Assembly (NCBI GenBank): GCA_034770075.1 | Contig: CM068380.1 | Location: 39,078,695-39,142,694, forward strand | From: Aralia elata | Lineage: Eukaryota; Streptophyta; Magnoliopsida; Apiales; Araliaceae | DNA: 64,000 nt | Direction of reading: 5' to 3' | In this document: positions 48,318 through 59,703 of the stretch, one piece after another | How the letters are laid out: every line of letters starts with the position of its first letter | How positions within the stretch are numbered: the first letter of the stretch is position 1 | Notes under the pieces: model-generated | Database searches by the model: none | What the model was told of the DNA's origin: nothing | The model's input: only the letters and a program-made list of their open reading frames with translations | Made by a program: the position numbers and the translations under genes

Positions 48318-51300
48318 TGTAATGTCCGGAAAATTTTAAACATTGTATCAAGTGTATTTTTTTTTATAAATAAATTCATATAATTTTATAAATTTAATTG
48401 GATCCAGGTGGGTATTATTATTTAATTGTATAAATATGTGATCCAATAATTTTCTGTGCATTAAAGGGATCCACTGGTAGCTTAAATAAATTAGTGAGTT
48501 AACCCTAAGAATTTAATTTGCAAGAAAATTTGTAAAAGAGATTAATAAATAATTTTATCATTATCGGAATAAATAATTCGATTGAGGAATTATTGGTAAA
48601 ACAAATATGTAAATAATTAATTAATTGAATTAATTATTTAATTTAAATATTAGGACATAAGGGTGTTAATTTAATGTACCCATTTTCTTTTTTTATTTAA
48701 TCGGGCCAAATTTCTTTTTATTGTTCTGATTGGGTCAAACGAGTGGGCTGTCAAACTATATTAATTGGGCCAAATCCAATTTCCTTGTTATTGGGCCACT
48801 TTGTATTTGAAATAGCTGACCCAACTCCATTTCTTTCCATTTCGGTCGGGTTGAGTCTATCCACGGGTTGTATCCGTTTGGATAACTGGCATACACAGTT
48901 GGGGGAACGTTCATACCGTCGAAATCAAATTGGGGAAACCCCAAATCAATCAGTCAAGAGGAAGGAAATCAGCTGAGGAAGAAAAACCTAAGCCCTAGCC
49001 CTCGAGCGATCAAACCCACACCCTCAATTCAATCATACCAGTCGTCTAACCCTCACCTCAAATCAAGCAAACCCTAGCTTTTCAATCAAACGGACGGGGT
49101 GTGCGCGATTGACTGACGGGAGAGTCGCCAGGCGTGCGCCGGCGACGGTGGGAGCAACCAGCGGTCTGAGAAAGGGAAGTGGTTGACTACCGAGCGAACA
49201 CGGCAAGGACCAAGGGTCCCTAAAATCCGGCGACGTGACCGGTAAAGCCACGCAACTCGAGGTATTGGCCGAACCCAGCTGGGTTTGATGCGAAGCAAAC
49301 GACAGCCATCCCCCTTCCTACCGATGGTCTTTGAGCAACCAAATTAGGTAATACCCAATCAAATTGGGCAAACACTGCCCTATAAATTGAGACCCCAGCC
49401 TTGAAGAGCTGCCGATTCTCCTTGCTTGGTGAGACCCAAATCAGAGAGAAATTTTTGGGAATTCAGAGTTTAATCAGAGAGGGGAAAACAGGGGTAATCA
49501 ATTGGGGATTTCGATTTTAGCTCGCGGTGGATGTCCAACTTGATTTCGTACTTTGGAAGGAGAAGGAAGGCTGCCATTCGATCGAGTCCAAGGTATAGCA
49601 GTAGGCTGCTATAACAGTTTCTCTTTCTTTTGTGATTTTAGGCTTAAATGTTTCTCTTCTTTGATTTCAAATTGTGACTATTGTATTGGGTTATTCGTTT
49701 TGGAATTGATAAATTTCTGCTGAATATATTGTTCTTGGTATTGTATTGAGTTGAAATCCTCCACTATATTGGAGTATTTTGTACCTCGGTATTGGGGCAA
49801 TTGATTTCTCTGTATTAAATTAAATGACTCTTTGAAATTATTTGGGTTGCGTTGGGTTATCCTGGTTGAGGATTCTGATATTGGATTATGTTTGTTATTG
49901 TTTGGTTTAAACCTGGGAAATCCGTATGGTTTTGTTCTTGCTGGGTTATTGTTTTGGCTGGGAATATATGTACTGAAGGACCAAACTAAGTTCCATTAGC
50001 TAAACTGTTATGCCGGCAAAATAGCTATAAGATCAAACCTTGTTATTCCTTTGATGTGTTAATTGCAGCGTGTATTGTGAGTCCCAAACGTAGGTGTTGA
50101 GGGTGTTAGTGTGCTTTGAAACAGGAAGGCAAAACTCTGCAAAAATTTTATGTTGGGTAACTGGGAATCAAACCCAGCTTTGGGTAGGGATTTGTTGGGC
50201 CAAATGGGTAACAACAAGATTGATGGTTATTTATTTATTTTCAATAAATAATAAGAGGAATAATAAGCATTAAATTATTAATAGCAAATAATAACAAGGG
50301 TCAATGGGATAATTATTCATTATCTACCATTTAATAATTAATAAGATAGTAAGTCCTTAAATTATTATTTAGTTAACATTAAATAATAGTAAAGTTAACG
50401 AGATAATTATTATTTACCAATGAATAAAATTTGTAAAATAACTATTTATTATCCATAAATAATAAATAAAGATAATAAATATTTAATTATTATTTAATAA
50501 TAATAATAATTAAATATGAATAAAGTTAATAGAATAATTATTTATTATTTGTTAATAAATAATAAATAAAGATAATAAATATTTAATTATTATTTAATAA
50601 TAATAATTAAATATGGATAAAGTTAATAAAATAATTATTTATTATTTTTCCAATAAATAATAAATAACGATAATAAATATTTAATTATTATTTAATATTT
50701 AATGATAATTAAGTAGTAATAAAGTTATTAAATAAGAAGGGAATTAATTACTTAATCATTAATGAAATAATGATTAAGTATAAGATTTATAAGTTAATTA
50801 TTTAGCCTTGACCCTTAATAAATAGTGATTATAAACACTTAATGATTAGTTAAATATATTAAGTGTGTCAAGTATTAAATCAATGTTGAATAAGAGACAA
50901 GGTTAATGATTACTAACTTACCCCCAAGGTAAATAGTGATTAAGAGTGGATCAACTAAATAATTGATCAACGGTTTTCTGTTATCTTTAAACCAAAATAA
51001 ATTTATTAAACCATACCTAGATACAAATAAAGGTAATAATTGGAGTATTCAAATGATAAGTGACCCTGATTAATTATTATCTGTTTAAATAATAACTAGA
51101 GGCCATTAAATTTTGTTAGCTGATGGCTAGGTAGTAATTAAATTCGGTGAATTGTTTATCTGCTAAATGAATAGCATAAGTGGGTATAATTACGCAACGC
51201 TAATGGATAAACCAACTCTACCAACTGATAGGTTATCCAAGGTCAAGTAATTAAAGCTAAGATTTAAATTGTAGCTGAGCGAATAGGCAAGTTCCTAACC

Positions 51301-52311
51301 CTAAACTTCTTACATTATTGCAAGTTCTTCCTTACTCAACTTTTTACCTTGAGCAATACTTCTAAAACTTTATGCAGTATTTTAATTCATGCAAAAGGTA
51401 TATATTATTGCAAGGATTCTTTGAGCTTGAATTTTATCTCCAAGCATGCTTTAAGTGGTCTAATTACTTTCAGAATTATTCCACCTCTGTATATTTATTG
51501 ACATTCGTGCATTTGAATTCGTATATTTAAATTCAGAAATCTATAAACCATTCATGGTTAAGTCTGAACCCTTGTTCGGTCAGACAATTTTGTGAAAATT
51601 TATAAAAGCTATCCGAACCAATCAATGGTAAGGATTCTTAGACTGTATGAACACCCCTTTATTTATAGGGGAGTACCCCACGTACCGTATATAAGGTACA
51701 AATAGCAGAATTAAGTGTTATGCATATACATCGGGTACGCGAGGCTGATCCCCTCAAGTACGTTATTCTGTAGCCAGTAACCAGAGGGTCAACCAGCTAT
51801 TGACTCCTCTGGAAGTTATCGTTCAAAGTCTATTTGACTATCAATTGTTCTAAAAGCATTTAATGTTCTTGCTTCTGATTATTCTATTGTTGAAATCCCT
51901 TTAATATCCCTTCATCATGATATATCTTTATTGTTGCACTTTAAACTTGCTGGACAAACTCGTTGCTCATCCTTGCTATATCATGATTTCATTGCAGCTA
52001 AACCCGAGACGTCAGGGAAGAACAAAGGGAAAGAAAAGATGAAATGATAGAATTTCTCGTAGCAGACTTTAGATTTATGTGTTAGTTAATTGCTGTTAAT
52101 GTAATTTAAACCTTGATAGCTATTTAGGGTATGTATTGTGTAAATGTTTAAGGTTAATCGTGTTCTGGGACTAGTAACACATTGTAATGAACAACGTATG
52201 TTTATTATATTCCGCACTTTTAGATACCATATGTTGTTAAAGGTGAATGTTTGTATTGGATCGTGATGACCAGGTCCGGGTATTTGGAGACCCGAATTTG
52301 GGGGCGTCACA
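48318..52311 (+). repeat. Element A 3' LTR (4.0 kb)
   Basis: Copy of 38265-42260 with about 0.2% divergence. Followed by the target duplication CATAT at 52312-52316. Confidence 0.95.
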
Positions 52312-52316
52312 CATAT

Positions 52317-53637
52317 TGTCCAAAATAGTCCATAGGTCCAAGATTTGTCCAAAATGTCCATTGTTCTTCATGTTCTTCATGTTCTTCATCCTCCTTAAGC
52401 ATAGGTACGAATTTCTTCCATTTTTGTTCCACTTTGATGTTATTAATAGCTTACATAACCTTTTAACAACATCAACAATCATCTATAACAAACAATAACA
52501 ACAAGACTCGCAAGAAAACCAACCCATGAGCATAAAAGCTCTAAAACCATGAAAAGCTTGAAAACCTTAACCAAATCAAATGGAAATGGGTTCAAGTTAA
52601 TGATTTACCTCTGTAAATTCCTCCTAGATGATATGAAGCTTGCTAGGCTTGCTTTGCTTGAGTTCTTCTTGCTTAGATTTTCTTCTTCCTTCACCCGTAC
52701 CTTCTTCTTCCTCCTTCTTCCTTTTTTCGGCGACTTTCTTCCTTTTCCGGCGACCTTCTCCTTCTTTCTTCTTCCTCTTTGCTGTAGATTTTCCCTCTCT
52801 CCCTCTCTCTATCTGCTTATGGGTTGAATGGGTGTGCAAAGAGGCTTGGTTAGTTTCTTCACCTTCTTCCTCCTTGTTCCTTTCTTTTCTCCTCCTTCCT
52901 TCAAGCTCTTGCCAACTCTCTCTCTCTAAATTTTGCAGCTCTGCCTCTAATTGCTGATGATATGGGAGAGAAGGAATGGGTTAGGAGAAGTGGAGGGAGT
53001 GATTTAGGGAGAAAATGGGTTAGTGGCTCAATGTTTCTTTCTTGATTTTCTATTGGCTAGCAAATGTTTACTTGTTCCCACTTGTGCAACATGCAACAAT
53101 TAATCCACCCATCTTGGTCTTTCCCTTACAATGTTACCCGAATACTCCCTCATCTAGACACCAAATTGCTGATTTTTAAACCCATATCCCACATGGGTCA
53201 AGTCTTGGGTCATGGGTTGGGTCATGGGTTTGGGTCATGGGTTTGGGTCATTTCTTTGGGCCACCCATAATAGAAATTAGGGCCACTAAATAAATCACCA
53301 ACGACACCAAATAAAATTCTAACACTTGAAAAAATTATTACTTCGCTCGAACATATTTATGAAATTTATTAACATCGAAAAAGACACAAAAATATTATGG
53401 CGTGAATAGTGCCTCAGGAAACGTGCCCCGATGAATAGTGATTTAGCGACGCTACGCGAAATCAATTATTCACTTAATCAAAACTAAGACATATAAAACT
53501 TCATACATTCACATAATCTAGGTTGTCACACATCCTTTAAACACGTAACGCAAATATAATATTAATAAAATATAATATTTTCATTAATATTCAAAAATGC
53601 GAATTACAAGGAAATTTCAGAATTCTCGGTCATTACA
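52317..53637 (-). repeat. 5' LTR of element B, piece 3 (U3 side)
   Basis: Ends CGGTCATTACA; 52790-53637 aligns with the truncated left LTR 17931-18772. The conserved 25-bp block lies at 53438-53462. A donor-like minus-strand AGAG|GTAAATC is at about 52608. CT-rich tracts (52670-52930) generate meaningless ORFs. Confidence 0.87.
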
Positions 53638-53800
53638 CTCTCCCAACTATTGGAAGTGTGTCTAACACTAAATCCATAATAAGAGTCCTCTTATTAATTT
53701 ATATTTAATATTTCAAAAATATTAAATAATAAATATTAAGCTATTTAATTTATTCTATTACCATAGATTAAATTAAATATACTGAACTTATTATTACGAT
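53638..53800. other. Short AT-rich segment between element B and the Tat element
   Basis: 163 bp, about 80% A+T, starting CTCTCCCAACTATTGG. It should be the DNA into which B and the Tat element inserted. I cannot assign it; its CCAATAGTTGGGAGAG-like minus strand could be an LTR or polypurine remnant. Confidence 0.4.
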
Positions 53801-55676
53801 TGTAGACACCCAAATTTTGCACTTCCTATACTAACCCTGACAGGAAGGCAAAATCGTCAATAAACCCAACCTACGAGAACGAAAGGTGGACGTAAGTACG
53901 AACACTCAAAGCCGCCGCAACGATATGTGATCAAAGCCGGCACGACAACGATCAAAGCGGAATGATATGGCGCGTTTCCCAGCGATTCTCGGACTGCAAA
54001 ATACAAGTCCTTCAACGAAAACCAACGGTACGACACGAGGATCGAGGTGTAGCACAAAAATCGAGAAAATTAGCCCAGCCAGTCGCGGATTGATCCGCGG
54101 CCAATGATTAAAATAAATTGAAGTGCGCCGCGGGCGGCTGAAGTGCGCGGCGGGAGCGGAGGAACCGAGGCCAGCCGCAGATCAATCTGCGGCTGTCCTT
54201 GGCTAGCCTTTATCAGCTCATTTCTTCATTTGGCATTATACCCCTTAAGGAATTATACCCCTTTTATTAGATTGTATCACATACACTTTCTACTCTATTC
54301 AATATACGAGTTTATACGAATCGTGGTGTTATTTTTGCAGGGTGAAAGGCCCTCTTTTATAGCATTTTTGTTATATCATTTTGTGAAGCTTTTTGTCATT
54401 TGGGCTATATTAAACGTAGTTTCTTAGATATTATTGAGGATGAATGGATTAGGGATTATTAGTGAGGGTTCCAACGGAACAAAATTCTTCCTAATGGCCC
54501 GATGATATCAATTTGGTGATTTTTTGCTTGTTTAATTTCTGTAATATGCATTTTGTGGGTGTGTAGAAATTGTGGATGTGAGCCTAGGAGTGCGACCCCG
54601 TGGTCCAAATCTAATGATGGACAATTTTGATGTATGTAATAGGACCGATTATCCTTGATTGTAAATATGTAATCGCTGGGCCTTAAAACGATATCAAGGT
54701 GAAAATCGGGTTTAAGGCCCCGTAATAGTGAAATATGCGATTGTGGGCGTTTGGGGTTATTTTGATGGCTTACATGCCCATGAATAGCCCCAACGCATTT
54801 TAATGCTTGATTTGATTTATGACACAAAAATTGATTTCAAAGCTAAACGATGAGATTTTCATAAAATCAATCAAATTAGGTTATTAGCACCACGAGGCTT
54901 AAATTTGGAAGTGCTAATGAATGTCGATCATGTTTAAACGAGAAAGCTAAAGAAAAAAATCGTGTTCAAAACATCACAAAAAATGGCTTTATAAAAATAA
55001 AAGACGTTTTATTAAACCGTTGTGCATAGGGTTAAAGAGATCCTAGAAATTTCCCGTCACTTCATTTACGAAAGCAACGTATAGGACTCGATTCCTATTT
55101 TGATGAAGGTTTAAAAAACTCTTGTTTTGCCAAAACGATATCTAACGAAAATCTCACCGTTTTTTTGACAATTAAAATCAAACCTTTCTCATAAAGAATA
55201 AAGCTTTCTCGTATAAGCCGAAGGACATTCTAAATCACTCTCAAAACACGACTTTCCATAAAAAACCTCAAATGATTCTTTCATACAAACTCACCACAAC
55301 ATTCACATAGGCACACACACGCGCACACATATGCATTTTAAGAATTAAAAGGATAGGAAAAGCATCAAGATTGCGGTAACCGTGTTTCACGAAAGTCGGG
55401 GGGTGCCCCCGAACTCTATGAATCTCGGTTCGTAGACTAATCAATTCGGAGTCACACATGAGCCAGCGATTTACGAAACAACGAAACTCAGATGAGTTGG
55501 TACATCCATTTCAAATATACCAACTGGCGACTCTGGTTAATTGGCTCATCATAAAAAACGATCTTTCAAAACCCCGTCGACATTAGTGCCGACCTTTTCC
55601 AAAAATCATCTAATAAAAAGGCCAAAATTGGAAAGGGCAATAATCACCACAGGAGCGATCTTTCCCGGCGTCGACA
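53801..55676 (+). repeat. Tat element 5' LTR (1.9 kb)
   Basis: Starts TGTAGACACCCAAATTTTGC, ends CCCGGCGTCGACA. Related to the solo LTR 14619-16913 in both ends and inner blocks. GC-rich palindromes sit at 54084-54100 and 54172-54195. It includes a T-rich stretch ending in acceptor-like TTTTTGCAG at about 54341. Confidence 0.88.
54172..54195. repeat. Perfect inverted repeat in the Tat LTR
   Basis: CAGCCGCAGAT, two-base spacer, ATCTGCGGCTG. A diverged relative (CGCGGATTGATCCGCGG) lies at 54084-54100, 88 bp upstream. Confidence 0.8.
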
Positions 55677-55678
55677 GC

Positions 55679-55696
55679 TGGCGACTCTGCTGGGGA
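55679..55696 (+). promoter_or_regulatory. Primer binding site of the Tat element
   Basis: TGGCGACTCTGCTGGGGA, two bases after the LTR end. This is the PBS type known for Ogre/Tat elements, usually assigned to tRNA-Arg. Confidence 0.85.
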
Positions 55697-56467
55697 CATT
55701 AGAGGGCTTAAGCCGCGTTCGAACCTTGATGCTATCCTATCCTTTAAAAATTTATGAATGTGTATATGCGTGCGATATTTTGACCTGTTTTACTTGTTGT
55801 TGTGTGAATGTGTGTTTTTGTCCAATGAATGAATGATTGAATGGATTTGCTTCACTTTAAAATAATCATTTGCATACGGTGATGGCGATGAATGTGAATG
55901 TATGTTGAGAGTGTACCTCCTCTTGAGGCAAACCCGTCGGTTGCTTATTACTGGACTCGAAGGGGCTGCTCCCCGAAGATGGCTCAGAAAACGCACAACC
56001 CAGATCCGCTCCAATCGAAAGGATTCAGACGAGTAGATTGCGAAGATTTGGGGACCTTCATGCCGAAAAGCCGCGAGAGTAACCTTAGGATAGGTCAGCC
56101 TCAGATTAACCCAACGCAGGGAAAGTCTCTTCATGCCCTTTTACGTTTACGCGTATAAATGTCATAGTCCCATTTCATATCTTTATACCTCCCCTTTTTG
56201 TCAAAAGAGAGTGCTAACCTCCATGTTTTGCAGGGAATAGCTGGGAAGGCATAATAATTCATGTCTAGCATTTATTATTGCAATAAAGGACTGCTAACAT
56301 TTTGTTTTGCAGGGAAGGATTAAAAGACCCAAAAACACAAAAGTTACAGCTTTAGCATGCATCCACATCTTTCATTTCCCAAAGATTAAACTCCAAACCA
56401 TTTTTTATGTAGGATTGCTCCTCAAACGCGTTTGCAATCTAAGAGGGCCCAGGTTTCTACATCTGAA
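55697..56467 (+). other. Leader of the Tat element between PBS and gag
   Basis: About 770 bp. The only ORF of note (55898-56158, 86 codons) shows no recognisable domain. Two near-identical acceptor-like stretches, CATGTTTTGCAGGGAA at about 56222 and TTTGTTTTGCAGGGAA at about 56301, suggest splicing or a small duplication in the leader. There is no Ogre-style large ORF1. Confidence 0.55.
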
Positions 56468-59400
56468 ATGGCTGATATTCCCCCTACTAATCCTGGTTCC
56501 ATATCTCGGGAGGAATTCGATGATTTTAAAAAACAGATGTTAGAAATGGCCACGATGTTGAAAGAGTAGTTGCTACCTAAACAGGATCCGCCAAGCAAGG
56601 ATCTGCCTAAAGATGATCAACCCCAGCCTAAGGGCGAGCCAGTCATCCCAAAGGCCATTCCTACGCCTGATAGGACAGTGATCACTATCCCAGGGGAGGG
56701 AGATACCGATGATCTTCGAAAGAAAATGAAACAGATGGAGGAGACTATCCAATCTCTAAAAGGCATAGGTTCCCTAGGCAGGGTCAATTATTCAGACCTG
56801 TGTGTCTTTCCAGGAACTAGGTATCCGGAGAAGTTCAAGATCCCCGAATTTGAGAAATATAATGGGAAGGGAGACCTTTATACACACCTGAAGATATACA
56901 TTGGGGAACTTGGGTCTTACGTGGAGGACGAAGGACTGAGGATGCAGTTATTCCAAAAGAGCCTAACGGGAGAAGCAAGAACTTGGTATGCCCGCCTTGA
57001 TAATGCTCGGATCCACAACTGGGAGGAGTTGGCCCATACTTTCTTGACACAATACAGTTTCCAGGCACAGATGGCCCCTAACAGATATCAGATGACAAAG
57101 ATCAAGAAGCAACCAAAAGAATCTTTTAGAGACTATGCACAGCGGTGGGGGGGTATGGCTGCATAGGTAAATCCCCCAATGAGCAAGGCAGAAATGGTAA
57201 TGACCTTTGTGGATATTCAGGAGGCGCCTTATTATGAGCGAGTGATAGCGGGGATTGGAAGACCTTTTGCCGAAATGATAAAGCATGGAGAAATGGTTGA
57301 CATGGGGTTAAAGTCTGGCAAGATCCAAAGTGGAAACTATGGTAGTACGTCCCGCAGGACCCAAAAGAAAAGGGAGGAAGATGTTTCCCTCATCCTGCAG
57401 GGATCGTCTAGGAAGGTGGAGGATAGCCCTCCAGTGCAAATACAGAGAATAATGCCACCCCGACAATCTAATTTCCATAATCAAAGGACGGACGGACAAA
57501 GAAGGTTTGAAGCCACAAAGGATCGGGTATTCACCCCACTTGGGGATCCTTTTGAACAGATTTTGGCAGTCTTAATAGCACAGAGAAAGATAGTCGATTT
57601 GGCACCCCCAATTCACCCGAAAGGGAGAAGATTTGACCCGAGTAAGAAGTGTGCCTACCATTCGGGTTCCCCTGGTCATGATACTCAGGAATGCTGGACG
57701 CTAAAGCACAAGATTCAGAACATGATCAATAGCGGGGAGATCGTGGTGGAACAACCAGAGTCACCAAATGTTAAAGTCAATCCCCTGCCTAAGCATAATG
57801 GGGAAGGGGTCAATGTGGCGGAAGCCAGCGAAGTCGGAGGACCACCAAGGCTGAATTATATAAGAAGAACCGATGAGATGATTGGCATGACAAGTGATCA
57901 GGAGAGTATACGAGGGACACCGATTAGGTTGGTGGGTCTGAGCAGGAGTATCACGGAGGGGCCTATCAGGTTAACGGCCCCGAAACCTCTCACCATTGTT
58001 GCGAGACCACAAATCCCCATTAGCAGTCTAAACACAGTACCGTGGAATTACGGGGGAGTATCAGAGGAGGCGGCCAGTTGTGCTTCGGTAACATCAAAGG
58101 GCAATCCTTTATATCTTCCAAGACGAGTCCTTGAGAGCCAAGAGAAGAGGAACGAAAAGATATTCGAGGAGAAAGCTGTGGAATTTTTAAGGAAGATGAA
58201 TCATCCAGAAGCGAGGGGGATCAAAGTATTGAGCGAGGAATCGACTCTGACATCGATCCTTGATTTGGTATTGTCATCCGACGATCACTGCAGAGTTCTG
58301 GCCAAAGTCCTGGAAGAGGTACACATTCCCAAGGTGATTAACAAAGAGGGTTTCGGCCATCTAGTGGACCATCTGTTAGAAAATAATGTAATATCGTTCA
58401 CAGATGATGATATCCCCAAAGAGGGAAGGGGGCATCGGAAACCGCTGCATATTACGGTAGTCTCATCAGGATATGTTATGAATGGGGTGCTAATTGATGG
58501 GGGATCAGCGTTGAATATCTGTCCATTCAGTACATTAGAAAAGATGAACGTCAATCCTAAGCGCCTACAGGCCAGTTATGTGGTGGTACGAGCCTTTGAC
58601 GGATCCCGAAAGGATACGATGGGGGAGATAAAATTGCCTGTGGAAATAGGGCCTTATACTTTCGATATTTCATTTCAAGTCCTGGATATCGCGGCAAGTT
58701 ATAACATGTTATTGGGAAGGCCATGGATACACATGGCCGGGGCAGTTCCCTCCACGCTACACCAACAAATTAAGTTTATCATCGATGGGAACCTGGTGAC
58801 GGTCTCTGCGGAGCATAATGACCCTTCTCCTTACAGGAATGGCCTGCCAGTGATTAATTTGGACGAGACGGTGGTACCTGCCAGTTTTCAGGCACTGGAA
58901 ATCAATACTCCCCACTACAGATGTCTGGGGGCTCCAGCCATAAAACCTAAGGTCTCTCTTGAACTTACCTTTGTTGCTAGAGAAATGATGAAGATGAAGT
59001 TTCGACCTGGGCATGGGTTGGGAAAAAACAGTCAAGGAATTATTGAGCCTATTCAACTGCCCAATCAGATAGGCAAGGCAGGGTTGGGATATTATGGAGG
59101 CATAGCACGGAAACACTCTCATGGGGAGACCCTAACTCGACTGGCCGAAAGTCTGATGCCGAAAGTCAACAATGAACAAGGTACTGACAAGCCTATGTCT
59201 GAGATAGGGGGGTGAAAAATTGACCCCCACGAATGATGAGTCGGCCAAAAAGGAGAGTTTCCTGCAAGAGGTCATGCAACAGTTTGAAACCAAGTGTTAT
59301 ATCTCTGGAAAAGGGAGAGATGTTGCCCCGCCGTCAGGAGCCCAACAGAGTGTGCCTATCATCAATTGGGCGGGGCTGACTGTTCCTGAGGAGGTTATGA

Positions 59401-59530
59401 AGAGGGACCAATGCGATGTGGCTGTAGTCATCGAGGAAGTTTCCGATGCGAAGCCGCCTTTCATCTGTCGCATTTCGGCCGATCTGACCACCGACAACTG
59501 GACGATGGAGCTAGTAATATCCAAACGAGG
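56468..59530 (+). pseudogene. Tat gag-protease with G-patch (exon 1; broken)
   Basis: ATG at 56468 (MADIPPTNPGSIS). Capsid region at about 56800-57160 (FPGTRYPEKFKIPEFEKYNG, LTGEARTWYARLD, YAQRWGGMAA); zinc-finger-like CAYHSGSPGHDTQECW at 57650; aspartic protease with LIDGGSALNI (Asp codon 58496) and YNMLLGRPWIH; G-patch (MKFRPGHGLGKNSQGI ... GKAGLGYYGG) at about 58990-59100. Breaks: TAG at 56567, TAG at 57164 (family has Gln), and an extra G in the G6 run 59207-59212 that brings in a TGA at 59213. One base forward, the frame continues EKLTPTNDESAKKE to 59530, where GT of a candidate intron begins. If the intron is kept, translation ends at the TAA 59532-59534. Confidence 0.85.
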
Positions 59531-59703
59531 GTAAAATATGGAGTCGGGATGGTAGACCCCAGATGGTGGGGGATGAATGGATACTAGTTTTTGTCCTTTA
59601 TTTTAAATTTTGCATGGTTATGTTATTTTGTTATGTTATTTTGAAGATGATCATTGTGGGAGAACGACTTATATATATGACAAATATTTTTGTTTCATGT
59701 CAG
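59531..59703 (+). other. Candidate spliceosomal intron between protease and RT of the Tat element
   Basis: 173 nt, GTAAAATATG at the 5' end and TTTCATGTCAG at the 3' end, T/A-rich inside and with no coding similarity. Removing it joins codon GG|G exactly into the frame that runs through CTNLSISCLTN, an acidic stretch and on into RT at 59981. Its length is not a multiple of three, so retention shifts the frame and stops at once. Ogre elements are known to carry an intron at this place. Confidence 0.72.

Larger units (their letters stand above)
38265..52311 (+). mobile_element. Young Del/Tekay chromovirus (element A), almost complete
   Basis: Two LTRs of 3996 bp (38265-42260) and 3994 bp (48318-52311), TGTAATGTCC...GGCGTCACA, with a perfect CATAT target duplication (38260-38264, 52312-52316). 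Interior: initiator-Met PBS, an upstream coiled-coil ORF, gag-pol with integrase and chromodomain, PPT. By eye the LTRs differ at about eight substitutions and two T-homopolymer lengths, about 0.2%. At a commonly used plant rate of 1.3e-8 per site per year this is under 0.1 million years. Only two in-frame TAG codons break gag-pol. Chromodomain, PBS and very long LTRs fit Del/Tekay. Confidence 0.95.
17931..53637 (-). mobile_element. Decayed Del/Tekay chromovirus (element B), interrupted by elements C and A
   Basis: Minus-strand element: truncated 3' LTR (17931-18772), gag-pol with chromodomain (18840-23375), an upstream coiled-coil ORF (23769-24569), PBS (24809-24820) and a 5' LTR in three pieces (24824-26407, 37612-38264, 52317-53637), together about 3.55 kb. 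The gaps in the 5' LTR are explained by the insertions of C and A, each with a 5-bp target duplication. The host base next to the right end is CTCTC (53638-53642); the left target duplication is lost with the truncated LTR. Many stops and small indels show it is the oldest gypsy element on this side of the window. Confidence 0.88.

Noticed and set aside
55898..56158. 86-codon ORF in the Tat leader
   Set aside because: No recognisable domain, not in the gag frame, and short enough for chance; kept only as a note in the leader entry.
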